Positions 1 to 4,685 of a stretch of DNA of 5,072 nucleotides are shown here, one piece after another. Each line of letters starts with the position of its first letter. Position 1 is the stretch's first letter. The position numbers and the translations under genes are program-made. The DNA comes from Pseudomonadota bacterium (lineage in GTDB: Bacteria > Pseudomonadota > Gammaproteobacteria > Pseudomonadales > UBA5518): the NCBI GenBank assembly GCA_022705125.1, contig JAKJFB010000236.1:1-5072 (forward strand), written 5' to 3'. A model generated the notes under the pieces. That model had not been told where the DNA came from. It worked only from the letters and a program-made list of their open reading frames with translations, and did not search any database.

Positions 1-630
1 TGTGACGAGGAACATCGGCACCACGGTCAGCGCCACGCTGGCTAGCAGCGGGAACACCCAGCCCATGCTGCCGAACAGCACGTGCAGGCGCAGCACGTCG
101 GGCAGCGGCAGCGCCGCACCACGCGTCAGCACCAGCAGCAGCAATATCCCGCATGCGACGGTCAGCCCCAACCCCGCCACAGACCAGCGCAGGCCTGCCG
201 TGCTGGCATCCACCGCGGGACTGCGCCACAGGCGCGTGAACAGCCAGCCCGTGAACACGAGCAACATCACCCCCAGGACGGCCCCGGCCGCCTGCAGCAA
301 CAATGGCTGCATCAGCCACAGGCCCGCCGCGAGAAGCGCCGTTCCCGCCTGCAGCGCCCCCCACACCAGCCAGCCCGCGAGGACCGGGCGCTGCGCGCGC
401 GCACCGGCCAGCACGGCACTGACCTGCAACAGCGCACCCAGCATGATGTTGCCGGCGAATCCGAGCATCATCAGGTGCACGATCGCCAGCGTGACGGGGT
501 GATACCGGCTCGCCAGCACCTCCGTCGCGTGCCCCGCGAACAGCACTGCGGCGACCAGCAACCACCATGGCGCCGTGCGCAGGAAGCGTAGGGGGACCTC
601 GACCGGCAGGCTGAACTCAGGATTGATCAC
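1..630 (-). CDS. Multi-pass membrane protein, NnrS / heme-copper-oxidase-subunit-I-like (3' end cut by window)
   Basis: The minus-strand frame is open from a GTG at 630 to the window edge, giving 210 residues with no stop, so the C-terminus is missing. The translation is very hydrophobic, with about six predicted helices (roughly residues 22-40, 47-68, 83-105, 110-132, 148-168 and 180-208). Histidines fall in or next to helices: H34, H44, H52 (in AIVHLMMLGF) and H183 (in RLHVLFGSMGW). The NPEFSLPVEVPLRFL start, the HPVTLAIVHLMMLGF stretch and the HVLFGSMGW...VVPMF stretch resemble, from memory, a family of uncharacterised membrane proteins related to NnrS and cytochrome-oxidase subunit I, often found near nitric-oxide genes. 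The start overlaps the end of the DUF2249 gene by 14 bases, which suggests translational coupling. No good Shine-Dalgarno is visible; an in-frame GTG at 663 is an alternative. Exact family and function are uncertain, but coding on this strand is well supported. Confidence 0.8.
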   Translation of the reverse strand, partial: MINPEFSLPVEVPLRFLRTAPWWLLVAAVLFAGHATEVLASRYHPVTLAIVHLMMLGFAGNIMLGALLQVSAVLAGARAQRPVLAGWLVWGALQAGTALLAAGLWLMQPLLLQAAGAVLGVMLLVFTGWLFTRLWRSPAVDASTAGLRWSVAGLGLTVACGILLLLVLTRGAALPLPDVLRLHVLFGSMGWVFPLLASVALTVVPMFLVT

Positions 631-850
631 GGGAAGCGTTGCGCCTGATCGTAACGACCGCACGCCCGTCGGGCTGCGGCTCGGTTTCCCAATCGCAGGG
701 ACGGCGCGCCAGGTGATCGAACAGCGGGTAGGGCATGCGCGGCAGCAGGAACGCCTGGCATGCACCCGGCGCGGCCGCATCGAGCCAGTCGAGCACGCGA
801 TCCATGGGCTCCGGCGCCGCGAGCGCGCTCAGGTCGATGCAGTCATCCAC
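617..850 (-). CDS. DUF2249 domain-containing small protein
   Basis: A 77-residue protein from a GTG start at 850. It carries the features I associate with DUF2249 (a small SirA/TusA-like fold of unknown biochemical role): an N-terminal strand with IDLSAL, the APEPM turn (residues 12-16) leading into helix RVLDWLDA, a central PRMPYPLF segment (37-44) and a C-terminal WETE...DGRAVVTIRR strand pair. Cysteines are C4, C31 and C52; I cannot say whether any is functional. The GTG was chosen because GAGGAA lies 8 bases upstream and because family members have short N-termini. An in-frame TTG at 889 would add 13 residues and overlap the hemerythrin stop codon. The gene sits 22 bases after the hemerythrin gene and overlaps the membrane-protein gene by 14 bases, so the three are probably one transcript. 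DUF2249 proteins commonly neighbour hemerythrin and denitrification genes (from memory), so a role in nitrogen-oxide metabolism or stress is plausible but unproven. Confidence 0.85.
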   Translation of the reverse strand: MDDCIDLSALAAPEPMDRVLDWLDAAAPGACQAFLLPRMPYPLFDHLARRPCDWETEPQPDGRAVVTIRRNASRDQS

Positions 851-858
851 GGGCCGCG

Positions 859-864
859 TTCCTC
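859..864 (-). promoter_or_regulatory. Ribosome binding site for the DUF2249 gene
   Basis: GAGGAA on the minus strand lies 8 bases before the GTG at 850. It favours that start over the TTG at 889. Confidence 0.55.
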
Positions 865-872
865 GCGGATGC

Positions 873-1283
873 TCACAGCTGTCCGGCAAACTCCGGCACC
901 GCGCGCTCGCACATGGGATAGAGGACGTTCTCCTCCTTCATGTTGTGCTGCTGCAGCAGGATCAGCAGGGTTTCGCAGCAACCCACGAAATCCGCGGCGT
1001 TGCGAGCCGTGAGCGCCTCGTTCAGGCCCTCCATGAGATCGCGCACCTCGGCATGCTCGATGCGCATCATCTGCGTCGGCCCGCTGCTCATGCCGGTGGC
1101 TTTCTCGAAAGCGGGAAACAGCCCGTTTTCCTCCAGGGCCAGATGCGCTTCGGTATCGGCAACGAACGCCGCCGAGGCCGCGGCACAGGCCGTCCAGTCC
1201 TCGCGCCGCGCGGCCGCCTCGGCCTGCGCCAGCAACTCGTCGCAGTGGCGATGCTGCACCTGCATTTTGGTGACAATACCCAT
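873..1283 (-). CDS. Hemerythrin HHE domain-containing protein
   Basis: A 136-residue single-domain, four-helix-bundle protein expected to hold a carboxylate-bridged di-iron centre. Candidate ligands fall in the order of the HHE/hemerythrin family: H11 or H13 in helix 1 (QHRHCDELL), H47 and E51 in helix 2 (HLALEE), H77 in helix 3 (IEHAEVRDL), and H113 and E117 in helix 4 (QQHNMKEEN). The length suits a stand-alone bacterial HHE protein in the cytoplasm; there is no signal peptide. The ATG at 1283 was chosen because AGGGG lies 7 bases upstream and the protein then begins just before helix 1. An in-frame GTG at 1349 would add 22 residues and put the coding region across the regulatory site described here. 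Cysteines C14, C33, C102, C103 and C125 are numerous for the size, with a vicinal pair at 102-103. Bacterial HHE proteins bind O2 or NO, or act in di-iron repair; which applies here is not shown. It is first gene of a probable three-gene operon. Confidence 0.92.
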   Translation of the reverse strand: MGIVTKMQVQHRHCDELLAQAEAAARREDWTACAAASAAFVADTEAHLALEENGLFPAFEKATGMSSGPTQMMRIEHAEVRDLMEGLNEALTARNAADFVGCCETLLILLQQHNMKEENVLYPMCERAVPEFAGQL

Positions 1284-1315
1284 GTGTGCGCCCCTGTCCG
1301 AGAGGATTCCCGAGC

Positions 1316-1321
1316 AGTTTA
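1316..1321 (-). promoter_or_regulatory. Candidate -10 element for the hemerythrin operon
   Basis: TAAACT on the minus strand matches TATAAT at 4 of 6 positions. It predicts a transcription start near 1309, about 26 bases before the hemerythrin ATG. There is no convincing -35 hexamer; the FNR/Dnr-like site occupies that region instead, as at activator-dependent class II promoters. The element is weak on its own. Confidence 0.35.
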
Positions 1322-1342
1322 CTCGGACTTTCACGCTTTTCC

Positions 1343-1356
1343 TTGTCACAACTCAA
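1343..1356 (-). promoter_or_regulatory. Candidate FNR/Dnr/NNR-type operator upstream of the hemerythrin operon
   Basis: The minus strand reads TTGAGTTGTGACAA. The CRP/FNR-superfamily core recognised by FNR, ANR, Dnr and NNR is TTGA-N6-TCAA; this site is TTGA-N6-ACAA, a match at 7 of 8 core positions with correct spacing. Its centre (1349.5) is about 66 bases before the ATG and about 40 bases before the start predicted from the TAAACT element, close to the -41.5 position of class II activation. Binding is inferred from the motif and the arrangement only. Confidence 0.45.
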
Positions 1357-1415
1357 GATTGCGTAGCGCGGGTACCCGGGGCTGCCGTAAGCGAGCGAAG
1401 CGTGCGGCGTGCGCC

Positions 1416-1670
1416 TCAGTCCTGCGCGCGCGCCACATCCTTGAAATAGGGCTCGACCGTGCCCTTGAGCTTCAGGGTCACCGCATTGCCCTTGCGGTCG
1501 AGCGCGCGGCCGGCCGCCACGCGAATCCAGCCCTCGCTGACGCAATATTCCTCGACGTTCGTGCGTTCCTTGCCGTTGAAGCGGATGCCGATACCGCGCG
1601 CGAGCAGATCCTCGTCGTGGAAGGGGCTCTTCGGATTGACGCAGAGGCGGTCGGGGGGCGTGTCGCTCAT
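1416..1670 (-). CDS. DUF3297 family protein
   Basis: An 84-residue protein matching, as I recall the family, DUF3297 almost end to end: the TPPDRLCVNPKSP opening, the E20..LLARGIGIRFNG segment (about 20-33), the TNVEEYCVSEGWIRVAAG core (about 37-54) and the DRKGN..TLKLKG ending (about 58-70). It is small, soluble and probably cytoplasmic; no function is established for the family that I know of. The ATG at 1670 was chosen because the homology begins there. Upstream in-frame starts near 1709 and 1736 would add proline- and arginine-rich residues unlike the family. A GGAG lies 11 bases before this ATG, a rather long spacing. The gene stands between the tRNA cluster and the hemerythrin operon, with 111-base and 132-base gaps, so it may be transcribed alone. 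I see no clear terminator after it. Confidence 0.9.
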   Translation of the reverse strand: MSDTPPDRLCVNPKSPFHDEDLLARGIGIRFNGKERTNVEEYCVSEGWIRVAAGRALDRKGNAVTLKLKGTVEPYFKDVARAQD

Positions 1671-1707
1671 GGGTGACGGATCTCCAGGCTGGTTGCTCGG
1701 GGCGGGC

Positions 1708-1736
1708 ATTCTTGCGCCTCGCGCCGCCGAGGGCAA
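1708..1736 (-). promoter_or_regulatory. Weak candidate promoter for the DUF3297 gene
   Basis: On the minus strand TTGCCC (1731-1736) and AAGAAT (1708-1713) are separated by 17 bases; each matches the sigma-70 consensus at 4 of 6 positions. The predicted start is about 30 bases before the DUF3297 ATG. In GC-rich DNA such matches arise by chance, and the gene could instead be read through from the tRNA operon. Confidence 0.25.
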
Positions 1737-1781
1737 GCGGGCGCCGGCGGCGGCAATTCGCCGATCGGGATCGTCAGGGTT

Positions 1782-1870
1782 TGGTGCCCGGGACCGGGGT
1801 CGAACCGGTACGGCCGTTACCGGCCGAGGAAGTTTAAGTCCCTTGCGTCTACCAATTTCGCCACCCGGGC
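1782..1870 (-). tRNA. leuZ: tRNA-Leu (anticodon UAA)
   Basis: An 89-base tRNA with a fully paired acceptor stem (GCCCGGG with CCCGGGC), discriminator A and an encoded CCA (1782-1784). The anticodon stem AGGGA/TTCCT, including one G-U pair, presents loop CTTAAAC with anticodon UAA at 1834-1836. A long variable arm (GGCCG, loop GTAA, CGGCC) marks it as a type II tRNA. The T arm (ACCGG, TTCGACC, CCGGT) is regular. It reads UUA and UUG codons, which should be rare in this GC-rich genome. It is the last tRNA of the cluster, 27 bases after tRNA-Cys, and equals E. coli leuZ by sequence and position. Confidence 0.97.
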
Positions 1871-1897
1871 GGGAGGCTGCAATCGTGTCGGGGAAAT

Positions 1898-1971
1898 TGG
1901 AGGCGCGGGTCGGAATTGAACCGGCGTACGCGGAGTTGCAGTCCGCTGCATAACCACTCTGCTACCGCGCC
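1898..1971 (-). tRNA. cysT: tRNA-Cys (anticodon GCA)
   Basis: A 74-base tRNA with acceptor stem GGCGCGG/CCGCGCC, discriminator U and an encoded CCA (1898-1900). The anticodon stem GCGGA/TCCGC carries loop CTGCAAC with anticodon GCA at 1937-1939. U73 and the GCA anticodon are the main identity elements for cysteinyl-tRNA synthetase. The T stem, GCCGG with CCGAC, contains one C-A mismatch at 50:64, with an otherwise normal T loop TTCAATT. It is the middle member of the cluster, 45 bases after tRNA-Gly and 27 before tRNA-Leu, as for E. coli cysT. Confidence 0.96.
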
Positions 1972-1991
1972 GTGACCAGGTTTTCCGAAGT

Positions 1992-2007
1992 CCCCCGAGG
2001 GCGGGGG
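1992..2007 (-). repeat. G/C hairpin in the Gly-Cys tRNA spacer
   Basis: CCCCCG (1992-1997) and CGGGGG (2002-2007) pair perfectly around a 4-base loop. The hairpin lies 9 bases after the tRNA-Gly CCA end in the transcript. There is no U run, so it is not a rho-independent terminator. It may help processing or stability of the tRNA precursor, or attenuate read-through to the later tRNAs. Confidence 0.5.
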
Positions 2008-2016
2008 CAGGAAATT

Positions 2017-2092
2017 TGGAGCGGGAAACCGGGTTCGAACCGGCGACCTCAACCTTGGCAAGGTTGCGCTCTACCAACTGAGCTATTCCCGC
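2017..2092 (-). tRNA. glyW: tRNA-Gly (anticodon GCC)
   Basis: A 76-base tRNA with acceptor stem GCGGGAA/TTCCCGC, discriminator U and an encoded CCA (2017-2019). The D arm is GCTC...GAGC, the anticodon stem CAACC/GGTTG with loop TTGCCAA and anticodon GCC at 2057-2059, and the T arm GCCGG, TTCGAAC, CCGGT. It decodes GGC and GGU. It is the first tRNA of the cluster, about 12 bases after the predicted transcription start, and corresponds to E. coli glyW downstream of pgsA. Confidence 0.97.
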
Positions 2093-2111
2093 GTGCCGTG
2101 AAGGCCTGCGT

Positions 2112-2139
2112 ATTCTAGAGCGTGAACATCATGTGTCAA
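2112..2139 (-). promoter_or_regulatory. Promoter of the tRNA-Gly-Cys-Leu operon
   Basis: On the minus strand a perfect -35 TTGACA (2134-2139) is followed after 16 bases by TAGAAT (2112-2117), a 5 of 6 match to TATAAT. The predicted start is near 2105, leaving a leader of about 12 bases before mature tRNA-Gly. The discriminator after the -10 (ACGCAGG) is G/C-rich, as at stable-RNA promoters under stringent control; that regulation is inferred. The -35 lies inside an inverted repeat. Confidence 0.75.
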
Positions 2140-2156
2140 CAGGAACGTGATGTTCA
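2123..2156. repeat. 9-bp perfect inverted repeat around the tRNA promoter -35 box
   Basis: TGAACATCA (2123-2131) and TGATGTTCA (2148-2156) are perfect inverted copies 16 bases apart. The left arm lies in the promoter spacer; the right arm overlaps the last bases and TGA stop of pgsA. The TTGACA box sits in the intervening segment. A further GAAC at 2143-2146 forms GAAC-N5-GTTC with the right arm. It could be an operator for the tRNA operon or an RNA stem-loop at the end of the pgsA message. No U run follows. Confidence 0.6.
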
Positions 2157-2729
2157 ATTTACACGCCCGGGGCGGGTTGCCGCATCCGACAGATCGCCCC
2201 ACGCGGCCCGCACGTAGAGCACCGCTGACCACAGCGTCAGCGCGGCGGCGGCATAGAACAGGATGTAGCCCAGCGCCAGCCAGGGGCCACCCTTGTCGGG
2301 ATCCACCGCGAGCAGCGTGATGATCGCGAGCATCTGCACGAAGGTCTTGACCTTGCCCACCCAGGACACCGCGACGCTGGTGCGCTTGCCGATCTCGGCC
2401 ATCCATTCGCGCAGCGCGGAGACCAGGATCTCGCGCCCCACCACCACGAGCGCCGGGATCGTGAACCACGCGGTCTTCTGCTCGGTCACCAGCAGCACGA
2501 TCGCGATCACGACCATGAGCTTGTCGGCCACCGGATCGAGGAAGGCGCCGAAAGAGGTCGACTGGTCGAGCCGGCGCGCGAGATAGCCGTCGAGCCAGTC
2601 GGTCACCGCGGCGAGCACGAACACCAACGCGGAGGCCAGGAAGCTCCAGCTGAACGGCAGGTAGAACAGGATCACGAACACCGGGATCAGCGCGATGCGA
2701 AACAGTGTCAGCGTGTTCGGGATATTCAT
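2154..2729 (-). CDS. pgsA: CDP-diacylglycerol--glycerol-3-phosphate 3-phosphatidyltransferase
   Basis: A 191-residue inner-membrane enzyme that transfers the phosphatidyl group of CDP-diacylglycerol to glycerol 3-phosphate, the committed step to phosphatidylglycerol and cardiolipin. The CDP-alcohol phosphatidyltransferase motif is complete: D44, D47-G48, A51-R52, G61, D65 and D69 (DWLDGYLAR ... GAFLDPVADK). The NIPNTLTLFRI start is typical of PgsA. Several hydrophobic helices follow (about 7-26, 29-43, 71-82, 90-102, 125-142 and 150-172). The length is slightly above the roughly 182 residues of the E. coli protein. The ATG start has GGTGAG 6 bases upstream. It begins 33 bases after uvrC with no promoter or terminator between them, so co-transcription is likely, and the tRNA operon follows directly. 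Family assignment is secure. Confidence 0.97.
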   Translation of the reverse strand: MNIPNTLTLFRIALIPVFVILFYLPFSWSFLASALVFVLAAVTDWLDGYLARRLDQSTSFGAFLDPVADKLMVVIAIVLLVTEQKTAWFTIPALVVVGREILVSALREWMAEIGKRTSVAVSWVGKVKTFVQMLAIITLLAVDPDKGGPWLALGYILFYAAAALTLWSAVLYVRAAWGDLSDAATRPGRVN

Positions 2730-2735
2730 CGATGG

Positions 2736-2741
2736 CTCACC
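2736..2741 (-). promoter_or_regulatory. Ribosome binding site for pgsA
   Basis: GGTGAG on the minus strand, 6 bases before the pgsA ATG, supports that start in the short uvrC-pgsA gap. Confidence 0.6.
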
Positions 2742-2762
2742 GGGCTGCGGTTTTGATTCATT

Positions 2763-4589
2763 CTATTGATTGTGGAACGTCGCATAAACATCCTCGGCGA
2801 TTTTTCTGCTGATGCCCGGCACGCGCGCGAGCTCCTCCAGGCTGGCCCGCTCGATACCCTGGATGCCGCCGAAATAGCGCAACAGTTCGCGCCGTCGCCG
2901 CGGCCCCACGCCGGGAATGCCCTCGAGCGAGGAACCACCGCTCTTCTTCGCGCGTCGCTTCTGCAGCGCACTGATCGCGAAACGGTGTGCCTCGTCGCGC
3001 ACCTGCTGGATCAGATGCAGCGCAATGGAGTCCGGCGCGAGCACCAGTTCGCGGCGCGCGTTGCCGACGATCAGCGTCTCCAGCCCGGGCTTGCGCGTGG
3101 TGCCCTTGGCCACAGCAGTTACCGTGACGCCTTCGATCTGCAACTCCTCCAGCACCTCCAGCGCCTGCGCCATCTGGCCCTTGCCGCCGTCGATCAGCAG
3201 CAGGTCGGGCAGCTTGCCCTCGCCCGATTTCAGGCGCGTGTAGCGGCGCTCCAGCGCCTGGCGCATCGCGGCGTAATCGTCGCCCGGTGTGATGCCCTCG
3301 ATATTGAAGCGTCGATAGTCGGACTTCAGCGGTCCACCGGCATCGAACACCACGCAGGAGGCCACGGCGAGCTCACCGCCGCTGTGGCTGATGTCGAAGC
3401 ACTCGATGCGCTCGGGCACGCTGTCCAGTCCGAGCGCCTCCTGCAGTTCGCCGAGCTGTTCGTGGATGCGCTTGCGGTTGGCCAGGTATCCGCCCAGGTT
3501 CTGTTGCGCGGTCTGGGTCGCGAGCTTCAGCCACTGGCTGCGCGAAGCGCGCACGCGCGCGCTGAGCGCGACCTTGCGCCCGGACGCGTCGCTCAGCACT
3601 TCGGCCAGCACCTCGGCGTCGGCCAGCTCCTCGCCGAGCAGGATCTCGCGCGGGATCTCGCGCTCGCCACTGGCCCCGAGATAGAACTGCGCCACGAAGG
3701 CCGACAGCACCTCGGCCGCGCTCTCCTCCAGCCGGCAGCGCGGGAAGAAGCTCTTGCTGCCGAGGATGCGCCCGTCGCGCACGAACAGCACGTGCACGCA
3801 GGCCGCACCCGGACCCGCGGCCGCGGCAATCACGTCGACCATGCCGTCGCCGCTCTCGATGACCTGCTTTTCACGCACCGCCTGCAGGCTGCGGATCTGG
3901 TCGCGCAACACCGCGGCACGCTCGAAGTCGAGCCCGGCGGCGGCGCGCTCCATGGCATCGGCGAGCTCGCCGGCGAGCTCGCTGCTCCTGCCCTCCAGGA
4001 ACTGCGCCGTGTGGCGCACCGACTCGGCGTATTCCGCTTCATCCACCAGCCCCACGCAGGGGCCCGAGCAGCGCCCGATCTGGTATTGCAGGCAGGGGCG
4101 CGAACGGTTGCGGAAGAAACTGTCCTCGCACTGGCGCACGCGGAAGATCTTCTGCAGCAGGTTGAGGCTCTCGCGCACTGCCGTGGAGCTGGGAAAGGGA
4201 CCGAAATAGCGCCCCGTCGCACGCTTGGCGCCGCGGTGGAAACCGAGCCGGGGGAAGGTCTCCTGCTGCGACATGAAAATATACGGGTACGACTTGTCGT
4301 CGCGCAGCAGGATGTTGTACGGCGGGTGCTGGCTCTTGATCAGGTTCTGCTCGAGCAGCAGCGCCCCGGTTTCGCTGCCGGTCACGGTCACCTGGATCTC
4401 GGCAATGCGCGCCACCAGCGCCTCGGTCTTGGCGCCCAGGCCGGTGCCACGAAAATAGTTCGAGACGCGCTTGCGCAGGTTGCGCGCCTTGCCCACGTAG
4501 AGCAGTGCGCCCGCGGCGTCGTACATCTGGTAGACACCGGGCAGCTCGGTGAGATTGCGCAGGAAAGAGGCCGCGTCGAAGCCCGTCAC
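2763..4589 (-). CDS. uvrC: Excinuclease ABC subunit C
   Basis: A 608-residue protein, close to the 610 of E. coli UvrC, which makes both incisions of nucleotide excision repair on UvrB-DNA complexes. The N-terminal GIY-YIG nuclease domain (about 16-95) has G18-V19-Y20, Y31-V32-G33 and a conserved glutamate at E80. Four cysteines, C154, C166, C174 and C178, match the reported Fe-S cluster ligands. A UVR domain for UvrB contact lies at about 203-238. The RNase H-like 5'-incision domain has D399 (ECFDISH), D438 (PGDDYAAM), D467 (IDGGKGQ) and H535 (DEAHRFAI). Two helix-hairpin-helix motifs end the protein (EGIPGVGPRRR near 556 and ARVPGISRKIA near 588). The start is GTG, with GGGGAA 5 bases upstream and no in-frame ATG nearby. 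The gene follows a GacA/UvrY regulator and precedes pgsA, as in many gammaproteobacteria. All key residues are present, so it should be functional. Confidence 0.98.
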   Translation of the reverse strand: MTGFDAASFLRNLTELPGVYQMYDAAGALLYVGKARNLRKRVSNYFRGTGLGAKTEALVARIAEIQVTVTGSETGALLLEQNLIKSQHPPYNILLRDDKSYPYIFMSQQETFPRLGFHRGAKRATGRYFGPFPSSTAVRESLNLLQKIFRVRQCEDSFFRNRSRPCLQYQIGRCSGPCVGLVDEAEYAESVRHTAQFLEGRSSELAGELADAMERAAAGLDFERAAVLRDQIRSLQAVREKQVIESGDGMVDVIAAAAGPGAACVHVLFVRDGRILGSKSFFPRCRLEESAAEVLSAFVAQFYLGASGEREIPREILLGEELADAEVLAEVLSDASGRKVALSARVRASRSQWLKLATQTAQQNLGGYLANRKRIHEQLGELQEALGLDSVPERIECFDISHSGGELAVASCVVFDAGGPLKSDYRRFNIEGITPGDDYAAMRQALERRYTRLKSGEGKLPDLLLIDGGKGQMAQALEVLEELQIEGVTVTAVAKGTTRKPGLETLIVGNARRELVLAPDSIALHLIQQVRDEAHRFAISALQKRRAKKSGGSSLEGIPGVGPRRRRELLRYFGGIQGIERASLEELARVPGISRKIAEDVYATFHNQ

Positions 4590-4594
4590 GATGA

Positions 4595-4600
4595 TTCCCC
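4595..4600 (-). promoter_or_regulatory. Ribosome binding site setting the uvrC GTG start
   Basis: GGGGAA on the minus strand, 5 bases before the GTG at 4589, decides the start in the absence of a nearby in-frame ATG. Confidence 0.6.
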
Positions 4601-4635
4601 GGTCGAGCCGCGCTCTCCACGGCGCGGCGCACGGG

Positions 4636-4641
4636 ATTATA
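4636..4641 (-). promoter_or_regulatory. Candidate -10 element for uvrC-pgsA
   Basis: A perfect TATAAT on the minus strand, 46 bases before the uvrC start, in very GC-rich surroundings where such a hexamer is unlikely by chance. No -35 resembling TTGACA is found at 16-18 bases; that region is GC-only and forms part of a hairpin. A promoter independent of the upstream regulator gene is plausible, perhaps needing an activator. Confidence 0.45.
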
Positions 4642-4653
4642 GCCGTCCGCGCA

Positions 4654-4675
4654 CGGCGCCCGCGCGGCGGCGCCG
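4654..4675 (-). repeat. GC hairpin between the response-regulator gene and uvrC
   Basis: CGGCGCC (4654-4660) and GGCGCCG (4669-4675) are perfect inverted copies with an 8-base loop, beginning 10 bases after the regulator stop codon. There is no U run. It could slow or end transcription from the regulator gene, or occur by chance in GC-rich DNA. Confidence 0.4.
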
Positions 4676-4685
4676 CGCCAGCCTC

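Noticed and set aside
2..591. Plus-strand open frames of 166 and 169 residues at the left edge
   Set aside because: Low-complexity translations rich in Ser/Thr/Ala or Gln/Arg/His. The opposite strand gives a clean hydrophobic membrane protein running off the edge.
1357..1415. Possible terminator after the DUF3297 gene
   Set aside because: A GGGTACCC palindrome and other GC-rich short repeats occur, but no stem of useful length followed by U residues.
829..1545. A 238-residue minus-strand open frame overlapping DUF3297 and hemerythrin in another frame
   Set aside because: Gly/Arg-rich shadow frame crossing two recognised genes and their intergenic region.
735..1676. A 313-residue plus-strand open frame opposite the DUF3297 and hemerythrin genes
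   Set aside because: It spans two clear minus-strand genes and their gap, and shows no family motifs.
1737..1781. Possible terminator after tRNA-Leu
   Set aside because: Only a 4-bp stem (CGGC/GCCG, 5-base loop) and a short CGAT/ATCG pair are present, with no U run, so I do not call a terminator.
2124..2155. GAAC/GTTC half-sites as an SOS (LexA) box near uvrC-pgsA
   Set aside because: The spacing (GAAC-N5-GTTC) fits neither the Gram-positive GAAC-N4-GTTC box nor the gammaproteobacterial CTG-N10-CAG box, and it lies downstream of uvrC.
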